This document shows, piece after piece, positions 13,001 to 25,013 of a stretch of 64,000 bases of DNA; within the stretch, counting starts at the first letter, position 1; every line of letters starts with the position of its first letter. This DNA is from Orobanche coerulescens (taxonomy: Eukaryota; Streptophyta; Magnoliopsida; Lamiales; Orobanchaceae), in the NCBI GenBank assembly GCA_033398695.1, contig CM065802.1, forward strand, positions 139,486,096-139,550,095, in the 5' to 3' direction. The position numbers and the translations under genes are program-made. Under the pieces are notes generated by a model. It saw only the letters and a list, made by a program, of their open reading frames with translations. It made no database searches and was not told the origin of the DNA.

Positions 13001-14336
13001 TAGCTCCACCTTTCGGTGACCGGGGTGTATGAGCGTGGATCATCGTGGGCCATTGTGGGAACCTCGACATGCGGGAAAAATGCAGCGGCTGAGGGAATGC
13101 CGTTCAACCAAGGTACTAACGCCAGGAAGCGCGTAGGGTGAAGGTTGATGTCGATCGGTGATGCGGTATGTGTGTGGCGCACTGCAGGCTAGCGCGAGGC
13201 GCGTGAGTGAAGAGCCTGTCCATCAAGGGTATGGTGCCGTATGTGTATGGCCACGATCGTTTTGTGTGCGTTGGACAATACAGTGTGCGGAAAGAAACTT
13301 TCTTCCCCAGCACGAGGACGTGCTGCGATTTGAATGGGGGAGGATGTCACGACCCGATATGTCGTGTCTGTGTTGACCGTCCAAATGAGGCGTGCCTTCT
13401 GGTTAGCTTGACACAAGAGGGGTAAAAGGGGGCGACATTAGCGTTAAGGCGTTGTTTGCCCGGATGCATCGGTCTGGCCGAGTCAGGCATGCCGACCCGG
13501 TTTAGTCCGGAGAGCTTGTCACTGGTCGAGGACTTGACTATGAAGGGGATCGTTGCGGGTAGGGCACAACTGGTCGGGGACTAATGCCGTCTCCCTGATG
13601 AGCCCATGGCAGGGCGAAACCAGTTGGCATGCTATGTGGGATAGGCTGGTCCCGGGGCGTGAGAACCCCTGGGACGCCGCACGGGCCGAACTCCGTCCGT
13701 GTGACAGCGGCCACGGTGCGGCTGCCGGCGGCCGCCGAGCACCGCCGACCGTGACTCGGCGGAAGGCTGCCGAGCACTACCGGCCGTGACTCGGCGATCT
13801 TGCGGCTGGGCCTGTGTTGCCCGTCCATGACTCGGCCGGGGCCAACTCCGACGGCCCGAACGACCCCGAAACCCGAACCTGAATACGAATCGATGATACG
13901 GTTACGACGTACTCGCAAAGACGAATCTAAGAGCTAAGAGAACACACAATTCCGACCACCCGAAGGCTCAGAATTCAATAACGAAAGTAATTACCCAAAA
14001 CTTTGGGAAATTACGAAAATGGCCCAAAACGTCCGAAAATCACGATACGCGATCGAAACACTAAACCAAAGCTCGCAACATGAATAATAACATTAAATGA
14101 ACTTACGAGAAACTCGAATCAACAGTTTCGGACGAGATTCGCAAGAATCGAACTCAAGTGCGGAAAAGTCGCTAAAAAGCTCAGAACTCAACACAACGAT
14201 ACCGAAACGAGCTCGGATGACAAAAAGTGCAGAATTAATCATTCTCGAAATGACGAAACGGTCATGAGCGAGTCGTCAAAACGGACTCCGGCCGAAAAAA
14301 GAAATTTACCGAAAATCGAAAATTGCGGATATTACA
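10022..14336 (-). repeat. LTR A2: mosaic of inner-type and outer-type LTR, carrying TRIM F2
   Basis: Left of about 12290 its variants match the inner LTRs A3/A4: the CATGAAACATCTCGACAATG start, an extra duplicated segment near 10690-10790, and CATCATCAAATCC. Right of about 12395 it matches A1: TRIM F at the same site, GAATCAACAG, GAACTCAAG and AACGAAAG, where A3/A4 have GAAACAA, GAAATCAAG and AACGGAAG. The switch falls inside the palindrome array, which has also lost about 50 bp between two repeats. This is the expected product of crossing-over between LTR A3 and LTR A1. Confidence 0.88.
12395..13706 (+). mobile_element. TRIM element F2
   Basis: This 1312-bp copy has LTRs at 12395-12759 and 13345-13706, a PBS TGGTATCGGAGCC at 12762-12774, a hairpin CAGCACG-AGGA-CGTGCTG at 13308-13325 and a PPT just before the 3' LTR. 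It has no coding content. It occupies the same site and orientation as F1, so it is the duplicate of F1 and not a separate insertion. Its 3' LTR has several small deletions near 13685-13705. Confidence 0.9.
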
Positions 14337-15426
14337 TTCTACCCTCCTTAAAAGAAGTTTCGTCCCGAAACTTAAAACAAGTAGGGGGAGCAATATACCC
14401 GCCAGGAAAACTCGACGAGATACACAAAAACAGAAAACTCGCGCCCAACGGCGAAATGCTGCAAGAAACGCAAAGAGACATACGGCGTGAAAACACGCTC
14501 CACGACGACCAACATGTAACACCCCGATATATTCAAGAATATTACAGCGCCGTAAATCCTTTACATAAGGATTTACAAGGCTGAAGAATTGAACAGACTT
14601 TAAAAGGTATTAACGAATGGAACTAACGGAATTAAAATACAGCAGTTCTGACTAACTGAGAGTACAATTTTTCAACAGGAACTTAATAATACATCACCAA
14701 ATTCAAATCCATCACAAATGACTTAGTACTCGAGTACTTATTGAAAATAACCAATAAATAACAGACAAATGAACCCGGCCCAAACATCACTCTGCACCCT
14801 CGTCGTCATGCAGCTCCAGTGGTTGTTTTCCCGCTCTCCTGGATCCTGAACATAAACAAAATGTTCACCCCCGAAGGGGTTAGCACAACGATGCTAGTAC
14901 AAGTACCACAACATATTATTCATATCACACGAATAACATAAACGACAAGAAAAATACCAACGAGTCTTCTCCTACGAGAAACTCATAACTGACATACATA
15001 ACTGATAATCACAACATGATATCATAACATACACATGGTAATTCCATCGATCTAGCGTTCACTACCTAGAACCCACGATGATCCCGTCAGACCAACCCGT
15101 GGTGGAAAAACCCGTCCGATGATCCAGCGCACGCTAGCATAGATCCCCCGATGATCCCGTCGGACCAACACGAGGTGGTCATACAACAACGACATACATG
15201 CACGACAATATGTATAACAACAATACATAAAACAAATAAAGTACTTGCCTCGATTTGAAGACAAGAACAACACTTCCACGAAAATGAACACTCGAAGGTC
15301 GTCCTCCTCAATCAATCACGTAACGAGACCAAACCTTAACAAAAGAAATGATATAGGATTTATCTCACGTCGTATGAATGTTTAACAATTCGATTCACGG
15401 CCAAAAGTTCATAAAATGCAATCCGC

Positions 15427-15655
15427 TGACGCTTAGCGCACGCTAAGTACTCTGTGTAGCGTGCGTTAAGTCTGCCCGATAGCGCACGCAAACAACAAAG
15501 TCTAGCGTACGCTAACTATGTATGGTCAGTACTTCACTGACCAGCCAACTGACTCGTCTGATGGTCTAGCGTACATTACGTACCAAACGTAGCGCACGCT
15601 AACTCGTGCTCGATAGCGCACGTTAATATTCATAGCATAGCATGCGCTATCTATG
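15427..15655. repeat. Second palindrome cluster of element B (R-U5)
   Basis: Eight or so copies or variants of TAGCGCACGCTA lie 0.8-1 kb downstream of the presumed start site. The matching cluster in the right LTR is at 22730-22950. Confidence 0.75.
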
Positions 15656-16499
15656 CATGGCAGTTTACTGCTGAGCAGTAAACTGTTCTCATCAAGATCA
15701 AACAATGAAATCTTCCGTGATACTTCATGTTACCTCCATGAATATCATGTACATACCCCTATGAATGATTTTACGGATAATGACAACTTCGGATTCAAGG
15801 ATATGCATACCAATATAAAACCATATTCCATTACGACTACAAATCTTCATACGACAATTCGAAAAGCTTAACGGTTGATATCAAACACCTTATATCCATC
15901 GAAAACATCATGATGTAGTTGTTTAAACGTTCCATCTCTATTAGATAAATCCTTCCATGATCAATCCTTTAGATTTATCTAACAATAATGATGTTAAAGT
16001 CAAGTCCAAGATTGCTATGAAGTCATCTACTAGATTCGGATTACCAATGATAGAAGCTTTTCTTTACATATTCAGTTTAATAAGATTCGAATCATGATGA
16101 TTATAATCAAGGTACTTAAGGCTTATTCATCTCAATATTCCAAACATGATGTACTTGGATAATTCATCTATGAAAATCCATATCTTGTTAACATGATCAT
16201 CCAAATCGTTAGAATCCAACTCTAAGTCTGGAGATAGATTGAACATACCTTAATATGATGAAAATCACTGGATCGTAAGGTAGAATCCGACTCCGGTTGG
16301 TTGTATGCCACTCCAAGGTGCTATTCCACTTCAATAAATACTCCCAAGTGATAGCCAATATATAAACACCAACAATATGTGTTCTAAGTATGTAGGAGGA
16401 TATCTCAGCTCTCTGGCCTCTCAAGTATGCAGAAGGAATGAGTAAAATGTAAGCCAAAACGAGTTGTTGTCTTATTTATAATATTCTGCATTTTAACAA

Positions 16500-16735
16500 G
16501 TTAGCGCACGCTACTAAGCATTCCTTAGCGTGCGCTAATAATGGTTGACTTCAGAATTGTCCGGGCTCGTCCGCGGGAATCTTATCCGGACCCATGTCCC
16601 GGCTGGCGCATGTGCTAGCTGTCCCGCTCAATAATTGAGTCCTTAGCGCACGTTACTCATACCTGCATAGCGTGCGCTAATAATAGCCCGATAGCGCGCG
16701 TTAAGATACATTCTTAGCGTGCGCTATCACGACGT
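16500..16735. repeat. TAGCGCACGCTA / TAGCGTGCGCTA palindrome array, B 3' LTR, upstream of TATA
   Basis: Six or so 10-12-bp palindromes or near-palindromes with a GCGC/GTGC centre (for example TTAGCGCACGCTA, TTAGCGTGCGCTAA) are spread over 235 bp just upstream of the minus-strand TATA box. They recur in the 5' LTR at 23790-24020. Confidence 0.8.
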
Positions 16736-16881
16736 TGCATGAGAAATTTTGCATGTTTCTATACTTATGTACAATGATATCAATGCACGAAATATCATAC
16801 TCCAATAATCAATACCACCAATCCGAATAATACAGGGTTTGAAAACAGATGAAATACACCGTAATAAATCCGGATATTACA

Positions 16882-16918
16882 TACTCTCCTACTAAAAAGG
16901 AGTTTCGTCCCGAAACTC
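16882..16918 (-). promoter_or_regulatory. Element B PPT and pre-PPT hairpin
   Basis: The minus-strand hairpin GAGTTTCG-GGA-CGAAACTC (16900-16918) is followed by a purine tract AGTAGGAGAGTA and then the LTR. The gap is 18 nt. The outer stem pair differs from the A, D and I hairpins on both arms, a compensatory change. The hairpin touches the end of the chromodomain reading frame. Confidence 0.8.
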
Positions 16919-17402
16919 AAGACGAAAATAACTCGGGATATCTAGACTTCATATCAGCTTCCGTTTCCCAAGTGGCTTCTTCCATTCCGTGACGTGACCA
17001 TTGAACTTTGACCAAAACGATTGATTTGTTCCTCAGTTGCTTAACTCGACTCTCGAGTATCTTAAACGGCCTTTCTTCAAACATCCCATCCTGCGCGACT
17101 TCGATCTCGCCGAAATCAATGATATGACTGGGATCTGGTATATACCCCCGTATCTGGGATACGTGGAACACGTTATGAACATGGCACAATGACAGCGGCA
17201 ATGCCAATCTGTATGCCAACTCCCCAACTCTCTCGAGGATCTCAAATGGTCCGATATATCTCGGACTCAGCTTTCCTTTCCTTCTGAAACGAAAGATTCC
17301 CCGAGTAGGAGAAACCTTCAAAAGTACGTGGTCTCCAGTACTGAACTCCAATGGGCGGCGGCGTACATCTGCGTAAGATTTCTGGCGACTCTGGGCGGTC
17401 AA
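16917..17402 (-). pseudogene. Element B integrase C-terminus and chromodomain
   Basis: In frame with the rest of B pol. The start of the segment (residues 1-60) is the integrase C-terminal GPF/Y region (KGKLSPRYIGPFEILERVG). It is followed by a VHNVFHVSQ stretch and, at residues 125-160, a short chromodomain-like end (VKVQWSRHG-EEATWE) as in Tekay. Such chromodomains direct integration toward marked chromatin in chromoviruses (family knowledge). A TAA at 17409-17411 separates it from the integrase core. Confidence 0.88.
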
Positions 17403-17408
17403 CAGCCT

Positions 17409-18008
17409 TTAACGAATCAAGGCTATCTTCTCTCGAGTCTGCACGATCAACTCTGGTTCTGTTCCGATCAAGTCCGATGAATCGTCCCAGCATAGAGGCG
17501 ACCTGCACCTCCTCCCGTATAATGCCTCAAACGGTGCCATCTTAATGGATGCATGCCAACTATTGTTGTAGGTAAATTCAATCAACGGTAGATGAACTTC
17601 CCAATCGTTTGACCAATCTAGGGCACAGGCCCTTAGCATGTCTTCCACCGTTTGTATAGTTCTCTCAGATTGTCCGTCAGTCTGCGGGTGATAAGATGTA
17701 CTGAAGTTCAATTCGGTCCCCAAGGCCTTATGAACTGCTTTCCAAAAGTGAGACACAAAACGTCCGTCTCGATCAGAAACAATGGTCTTCGGCGTACCAT
17801 GCAGTCGAACTATCTCCGAGATAAATACTCGTGCCAACTTCTCTGGTCCCCACGTATCCTTAATGCCTAGAAAATGAGCTGAATTGGTTAAACGATCAAC
17901 TATCACCCAAATCATGTTCATTGCTGTCCTGGTTCTCGGCATATTAGTGATAAAATCCATCGATATGTCCTCCCACTTCCATTCAGGAATCGGGAGTGGC
18001 TTCAACAT
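17409..18008 (-). pseudogene. Element B integrase catalytic core
   Basis: About 200 codons with the rve fold signature. The three acidic positions are visible in the SMDFI, SDRDGRF and QSERTIQ segments, and FEALYGRRCRSP is the usual end of the core. It is open within itself but closed on both sides by in-frame stops (TAG at 18039, TAA at 17409), so the integrase could not be made as one protein. Confidence 0.9.
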
Positions 18009-18038
18009 TCCGGGAGGCCGTTGATGCTCGATCTTAAC

Positions 18039-18725
18039 CTACTGACAAGTCAAGCATTTCGAAACATAGTCCGCTACATCTTTCTTCATGTTGCCCCACC
18101 AGAAATTCTGCTTCAAGTCCTTATACATTTTACTGGTGCCCGGGTGGATAGAATAGGGCGAACTGTGAGCTTCCTTCATAATCGTCTGTTTCAGGACATC
18201 AACATCGGGAACGCAGAGTCGGTTTTGAAATCTCAAAACTCCATCATCATGAATTATAAAACCGGGGGCCTTTCCCTTGATCACTTCATCACGTAACCGA
18301 ATCATCAGAGGATCATCTGCCTGTTTAGATTTGATTCCTTCGGTTAATGATGAAGTTATCTCCATCACGCACAGTTGTCCTTGGACTCTTTGTAACCATA
18401 CTTCAATTCCTTCACGAATCATCTCTCGTTGAAGGCTAAGTTGGGATGTCAGCGTCTCCAGCATCTGAATAGAGACAGGCTTGCGGCTAAGTGCATCGGC
18501 CACTACATTCGCTTTGCCTGGATGATATAAAATCTCCAAGTCATAGTCCTTAATCAGTTCTAACCATCTTCTTTGCCGCATGTTCAAATCTTTCTGACTG
18601 AATATGTACTTGAGACTCTTATGATCCGTAAAGATCTGACAGTGAGTCCCGTACAGATAACGCCTCCAGATCTTCAAAGCAAAAACTACTGCTGCTAGCT
18701 CCAAATCATGTGTCGGGTAATTCAC
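18039..18725 (-). pseudogene. Element B RNase H C-terminal part and integrase zinc-binding domain
   Basis: Residues 1-80 continue the RNase H domain ([10 protein letters not shown], then DALSRKP). The end is the HHCC domain of integrase ([12 protein letters not shown] ... CLTCQ). A TAG at 18741-18743 cuts it from RT and a TAG at 18039-18041 cuts it from the integrase core. All pieces are in one frame. Confidence 0.88.
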
Positions 18726-18740
18726 TTCATAAGGCTTCAG

Positions 18741-19856
18741 CTATCGTGACGCATAAGCGATCACCTTATCATTCTGCATCAATACGCACCCGAGTCCTTG
18801 GTTCGAAGCATCACCGTAAACTATAAATCCTCCAGTTCCCTGTGGAAGTGATAGAATCGGTGCCGTCGTCAATCTCTTCTTCAATTCATCAAAGCTAATC
18901 TGACACAACTCATTCCACTCAAACTTTTGAGTTTTCTCCAGGAGTCGAGTAAGTGGGCGGGAGATTGTAGAAAACCCTTCCACGAATCGACGATAATATC
19001 CAGCAAGTCCTAAGAAGCTTCGGACTTCTTTCACATTCTTTGGAGGCTTCCAATCCATAATTGCTTCGATCTTATGAGGATCTACTCGGACTCCTTCAGC
19101 TGACACCACATGGCCGAGGAACATAACTTCCTTTAGCCAGAATTCACACTTAGAAAGTTTGGCGTACAATTGCTCGTTTCTCAAAAGTTCCAATACAATC
19201 CGCAAATGTTGCGCATGTTCTTCCGGACTCTTAGAATACACTAGAATGTCATCAATGAACACGACCACAAATTTATCAAAAAATTCAATGAACACGCGGT
19301 TCATCAATTGCATAAATACGGCAGGTGCGTTAGTGAGACCAAACGGCACCACTACAAACTCATAATGTCCGTAGCGAGTTCTGAACGCTGACTTCGGAAC
19401 ATCAGATTCCTTAATCCTTAGCTGATGATATCCTGATCTCAGATCGATTGTAGAAAATACTGTTGCCCCTTGCAACTGGTCAAACAAATCATCGATCCGT
19501 GGCAACGGATACTTGTTCTTAATCGTCATCTTGTTCAGCTCTCGATAGTCAATACACAGTCGGAGCGATCCATCCTTCTTTCGGACAAAAAGAACTGGCG
19601 CTCCCCAGGGTGAAACGCTTGGATGAATATAGCCTTTGTCCAGTAACTCCTCCAGCTGCTTCTTCAGTTCGTACATCTCAGTAGGTGCCATACGATACGG
19701 CGCCTTAGAAATTGGTGTAGCTCCGGGTTCTAGTTCAATGGTAAATTCCACATCCCTTCGTGGAGGTAGTCCAGGTAATTCGTCAGGAAATACATCTGGA
19801 AATTCGTTCACAATAGGAATGGATGAAAGTTCCACAATTTCGTCTTCTTTCTTCAT
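18741..19856 (-). pseudogene. Element B reverse transcriptase and start of RNase H
   Basis: 371 codons with all RT motifs: LPPRRDVEF and APYRMAP leaders, [30 protein letters not shown] and the catalytic FIDD at residues 200-203 (a common variant of YxDD in Tekay), then FLGHVVS and the RNase H start GDAS. RT copies element RNA into DNA in cytoplasmic particles. The segment is intact inside but is bounded by in-frame TAG codons at 19884 and 18741. Confidence 0.92.
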
Positions 19857-19883
19857 TGCGTAACACCAGTACCCGGTACAGCC

Positions 19884-20531
19884 CTATTTCAACAATTTGA
19901 CAGCTTTCATCGCCTTGACCAATTTTCCTGAGCTTCCCGGTTTCCATCCCTCAAACAAAATTTCGGAACCATCGTCAGCGATCAGCGAGATATTCCTCCT
20001 TCGGTAGTTCACGATTGCTCCATATCGATTAAGCCAATCGTCTCCGAGTATCAGGTCGTCTCCTTGCATTTCTATCACGATCAGATTTGAGAGCCACTCT
20101 CTGCCTCCAAATGATACAGGGAAATTTCTAGTTTCTAAATTTCCGACAATCCTCTCTCCACTCGGTAAACCAACAACATAAGGTTCACAAGTATGAAAAC
20201 CGGAAATATTCAAACGATTTACACAAGACAAAGATATGAAAGAATGTGTAGCTCCTGTATCGAATAAAACGCTAACTGGCTGGGAAAGGATCTGGACAGT
20301 ACCTGATGCGACAGCAGCATCCTGATCGTCTGTCCTTCTCATCTCGTACAGACGTGGGGGAGCAAATCCGGCACTCGATGTCCCCTTTCGGTCCCATTGT
20401 CCTCTGCCTCGTCCACGGCCAAAATTCTGAGGCATCTGGACACTTTGCTGCGTCTGTTGGGTACTAGCTTCCTTCTGGACTGGCTGTGGTGTACGGGCTC
20501 TAAAAGACTTTGCATCCTCTTCACAAAACAC
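19884..20531 (-). pseudogene. Element B gag tail and retropepsin-like protease
   Basis: The segment begins just after the second zinc knuckle. A Q-rich linker with GRGRG repeats is followed by the protease with catalytic LFDTGATHSF and, about 75 residues later, LILGDDWL (the GMDWL position). The first codon of the open stretch is GTG and not a start; it is a piece of the polyprotein. A TGA at 20547-20549 lies in the zinc knuckle upstream and a TAG at 19884 ends it. Confidence 0.88.
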
Positions 20532-20546
20532 GGCCCGATGTCCCTC

Positions 20547-21578
20547 TCATCCACAATCAAAACAAGTTACGGCAGGAAGGGGGCAATTCCGTCGATAGTG
20601 CCCTGTCTGGGCGCAGTTAAAGCATTTCCTGGTAACATCAGTAACAGTCGATGTCGCTCCGAAATTCTTTCCGCTCATAACTGGGTGCGGAGGTTTCTTG
20701 AAAGAGTGAAAGGATCACTGGGCCTTATGGGGCCCGCTGTTCTTGTGCTCTGTAAAAGTACCAGAGACTTTCTGCTTCTTGGATTCCGAAAATTTCTCCA
20801 TGGCTGCTTCCTTGATCTCATATGCCAACGCCTTATCCTAGTATTGACGGAGTGTGGTACATTCAAATCCGGACATGTACCTCTGGATTTCTGGTTTCAT
20901 CCTCATATCGAAATGGATCATCATTTCTGCATCTGTTCTGACCAGATGTCGAACAAATGCCAGCTATTGGTTAAACGTCTTAATCGCCTGGGATACCGGC
21001 ACATCAGAAGGTTGAGCGGAGAAAAACTCCCGAACTTTGGCTTCCCTCACAGGACGAGGGCAATACTGAGCTTCCATCATCAATCTAAACTCTGTCCAAT
21101 CGGCATCATGGTCTATAGGCCGGATGGCTTCCCACCATTCGGACGCTTCACCTATCAGAAAATATTGAGCGATAGAGGCTCTCCTATTGCAGGCGATTAA
21201 TTCGGCAAAGATTTTCTCCAGTTCTTTCAACCAATGATCCTGTGGGAGTCTCGGAAATACCGTCGAATTTGGGTGGTTGCATCTTTGCCACCTCTTGCGA
21301 CCACCGGTCGGCTCGGTTTCCCATGTCCGGGATCCCTTCTTTGTCTCTCTCCTGCCGTAGTCCCACCGCCACTTGCATTCGGTCCACGACACTGGCGAAC
21401 CGAGTCATCTGGTTCACCACTTGACGAAGGATCTCTGACAGCAGATCTGTTCGTTATTAGTAGATTGTTGCGGCTCGCTTTGAGCTATGATCGCTTGATT
21501 AGAAGGCGACGCTTCCTTTCAAAGATTTCTTCGTCCGCGTCCATGACCGCGACCACGTCCACGTCCGCCTCTCAACAT
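20547..21578 (-). pseudogene. Element B gag
   Basis: The ATG at 21578 opens an RG-rich N-terminus (RGRGRGHGRG) that meets a TGA after 18 codons. The capsid region (21260-20964) shows WLKELEKIF, EASEWWEA, FCPRP-like and DVPVSQAI motifs, closely related to the intact gag of element D. Two CCHC knuckles follow (20640-20540; CFNC...H...C, then CFDCG with a TGA inside). Frame changes lie between about 21430 and 21240, with a TAG at 20964. Confidence 0.85.
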
Positions 21579-21795
21579 ACTGTAAGCATAAATACTCAAT
21601 ATACAGAAAACAACATCGTTCTAATATTCGAGTATAAAGAGACACAACATGTAAAGAACGAGATAGAGTTTAGGAACTTACAACCACCGTTCGCATGAAG
21701 ACGTAGGCAGTGCAGTGATGTCATTTACGGCCGGTTACCTCAAAAGACATAAATGACCCCTATTTTAACCTAACGGCCAAGATATCCATAATCTT

Positions 21796-21808
21796 AGCTC
21801 CGATACCA
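21796..21808 (-). promoter_or_regulatory. PBS of element B
   Basis: The minus strand reads TGGTATCGGAGCT, 5 nt inside the 5' LTR. Initiator-Met type with one mismatch in the core. Confidence 0.85.
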
Positions 21809-21813
21809 TATTC

Positions 21814-24172
21814 TGTAACACCCCCGATATATTCAGGAATATTACAGCGCCGTAAATCCTTTACATAAGGATTTACAAGGCTGAAGAATTGAACAGACTT
21901 TAAAAGGTATTAACGAATGGAAATAACGGAATTAAAATACAGCAGTTCTGACTAACTGAGAGTACAATTGTTCAACAGGAACTTAATAATACATCACCAA
22001 ATTCAAATCCATCAGAAATGACTTCGTACTCGAGTACTTATTGAAAATAACCAATAAATAACAGACAAATGAACCCGGCCGAAACATCACTCTGCACCCT
22101 CGTCGTCATGCAGCTCCAGTGGTTGTTTTCCCGCTCTCCTGGATCCTGAACATAAACAAAATGTTCACCCCCGAAGGGGTTAGCACAACGATGCTAGTAC
22201 AAGTACCACAACATATTATTCATATCACACGAATAACTTAAACGACAAGAAAAATACCAATGAGTCTTCTCTTACGAGAAACTCATAACTGACATACATA
22301 ACTGATAATCACAACATGATATCATAACATACACATGGTAATTCCATCGATCCAGTGTTCACTGCCTAGAACCCACGATGATCCCGTCAGACCAACCCGT
22401 GGTGGAAAAACCCGTCCGATGATCCAGCGCACGCTAGCATAGATCCCCCGATGATCCCGTCGGACCAACACGAGGTGGACATACAACAACGACATACATG
22501 CACGACAATATGTATAACAACAATACATAAAACAAATAAAGTACTTGCCTCGATTTGAAGACAAGAACAACACTTCCACGAAAATGAACACTCGAAGGTC
22601 GTCCTCCTCAATCAATCACGTAACGAGACCAAACCTTAACAAAAGAAATGATATAGGATTTATCTCACGTCGTATGAATGTTTAACAATTCGATTCACGG
22701 CCAAAAGTTCATAAATGCACCGCCTGACGCTTAGCGCACGCTAAGTACTCTGTGTAGCGTGCGTTAAGTCTGCCCGATAGCGCACGCAAAGTCTAGCGTA
22801 CGCTAACTATGTATGGTCAGTACTTCACTGACCAGCCAACTGACTCGTCTGATGGTCTAGCGTACGTTACGTACCAAACGTAGCGCACGCTAACTCGTGC
22901 TCGATAGCGCACGTTAATATTCATAGCATAGCGTGCGCTATCTATGCATGGCAGTTTACTGCTGAGCAGTAAACTGTTCTCATCAAGATCAAACAATGAA
23001 ATCTTCCGTGATACTTCATGTTACCTCCATGAATATCATGTACATACCCCTATGAATGATTTTACGGATAATGACAACTTCGGATTCAAGGATATGCATA
23101 CCAATATAAAACCATATTCCATTACGACTACAAATCTTCATACGACAATTCGAAAATCTTAACGGTTGATTTCAAACACCTTATATCCATCGAAAACATC
23201 ATGCTGTAGTTGTTTAAACGTTCCATCTATATTAGATAAATCCTTCCATGATCAATCCTTTAGATTTATCTAACAATAATTATGTTAAAGTCAAGTCCAA
23301 GATTGCTATGAAGTCATCTACTAGATTCGGATTACCAATGATAGAAGCTTCTCTTTACATATTCAGTGTAATAAGATTCGAATCATGATGATTATAATCA
23401 AGGTACTTAAGGCTTATTCATCTCAATATTCCAAACATGATGTACTTGGATAATTCATCTATGAAAATCCATATCTTGTTAACATGATCATCCAAATCGT
23501 TAGAATCCAACTCTAAGTCTGGAGATAGATTGAACATACCTTAATATGATGAAAATCAGTGGATCGTAAGGTAGAATCCGACTCCGGTTGGTTGTATGCC
23601 ACTCCAAGGTGCTATTCCACTTCAATGAATACTCCCAAGTGATAGCCAATATATAAACACCAACAATATGTGTTCTAAGTATGTAGGACGATATCTCAGC
23701 TCTCTGGCCTCTCAAGTATGCAGAAGGAACGAGTAAAATGTAAGCCAAAACGAGTTGTTGTCTTATTTATAATATTCTGCATTTTAACAAGTTAGCGCAC
23801 GCTACTAAGCATTCCTTAGCGTGCGCTAATAATGGTTGACTTCAGAATTGTCCGGGCTCGTCCGCGGGAATCTTATCCGGACCCATGTCCCGGCTGGCGC
23901 ATGTGCTAGCTGTCCCGCTCAATAATTGAGTCCTTAGCGCACGTTACTCATACCTGCATAGCGTGCGCTAATAATAGCCCGATAGCGCGCGTTAAGATAC
24001 ATTCTTAGCGTGCGCTATCACGAGGTTGCATGAGCAATTTTGCATGTTTCTATACTTATGTACAATGATATCAATGCACGAAATATCATACTCCAATAAT
24101 CAATACCACCAATCCGAATAATACAGGGTTTGAAAACAGATGAAATACACCGTAATAAATCCGGATATTACA
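21814..24172 (-). repeat. 5' LTR of element B
   Basis: 2359 bp and almost identical to the left LTR (a few substitutions and short indels, such as 8 bp missing near 22785), which points to a recent insertion. The TATA TTATAAATAAG is at 23762-23772, with palindrome arrays at 22730-22950 and 23790-24020. Confidence 0.9.
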
Positions 24173-24177
24173 CAACA

Positions 24178-25013
24178 CAACGTCGCCGTTAGGGATATAA
24201 TAAAACCAATAAATGACAAGCATCATCAAACGGATAATATAGCCAAGTCAATTATCCGACAATCACAAAACACAACGAACGAAAGTCAGTATGATTGACC
24301 AACCCAACGGTACATCAATCGAAACGCGAGCCAAACGCTGAAGAAATACGGAATTCCACCGCCCAAGGGTTGGAAGATCGAAAACAAGACTAATTTCCCG
24401 AACTTAAGGAAATATGGAAGGAGCCTGAATGCTCAACAATCACGAAATGAGGACAAAAAAAAAACGAACAAACAAACGACCGAGACAACAAAAATCGAAC
24501 AATCATGTCCGAAACACGAAGGATAATAAAATTCAAACAACAACTCCCATGATGATCTGGTGAGAGCTACAAGACATGCATTCCCATAAGATCCACCGGA
24601 AAGGGAATAGCGATTGAAAAGTCACAACGACAAACGAGTTATTCCGAAACAACACCACCCTCGTTCGATCAACAAAAGCAAGGGATAGGGAAAGTTAAGA
24701 AAATGTCAACGAACATAAACAAGTCGACAGAGTCGAAAACACAGGAGTTCCAAATCCGATCCACTTCGAATAAAGGAACTAATAGATCCAGATGATGTCA
24801 CTTCCGAACAAGGTTTACAAGAATCGAACCGAACTCGAAAAAAATCACAGCGATAACCAGATCAACCCACAACAAGATCACAGTTCATTCGGACGATGAA
24901 ACTGAAATACAGAACAAGTTCAGAAAGTATCAACGAATACGAGCGAGTCGAAAGAATGGAGAAAGAGAAAATACAGAAGTCAAAATAGTACGGGTATTAC
25001 CTCCGACCTCATC
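24178..25013 (-). mobile_element. Left half of the A-outer internal domain, second copy (continuation)
   Basis: Continues 14374-14514 after element B. Non-coding, ends at TCATC (25009-25013), and is followed by the inner element. Confidence 0.85.

Larger units (their letters stand above)
14515..16881 (-). repeat. 3' LTR of element B
   Basis: 2367 bp, TGTAACACCCC to CCGGATATTACA, nearly identical to the right LTR. A clear minus-strand TATA (TTATAAATAAG) is at 16471-16481. Palindromes of the TAGCGCACGCTA type lie upstream (about 16500-16735), and a second cluster lies in R-U5 (about 15427-15655). A duplicated GATGATCCCGTC-GGACC hairpin unit is at 15070-15180. A donor-like AG/GTATGT on the minus strand lies near 16245. 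Confidence 0.9.
14515..24172 (-). mobile_element. Element B: full-length Tekay-type chromovirus (degenerate)
   Basis: This 9658-bp element has LTRs at 14515-16881 (3') and 21814-24172 (5'), a PBS at 21796-21808 and a PPT at 16882 onward. It is flanked by the perfect 5-bp target duplication CAACA (14510-14514 and 24173-24177). It interrupts the second copy of the A-outer half-internal domain, and joining its flanks regenerates the sequence seen uninterrupted near 9163-9185, so it inserted after the A1/A2 duplication. Domain order gag-PR-RT-RNaseH-IN-chromodomain and the [14 protein letters not shown] type indicate the Tekay (Del) clade. Multiple in-frame stops make it non-coding today. Confidence 0.93.

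Noticed and set aside
20397..21200. A 267-codon plus-strand ORF
   Set aside because: Exactly antisense to the gag and zinc-knuckle region of element B; no domain of its own.
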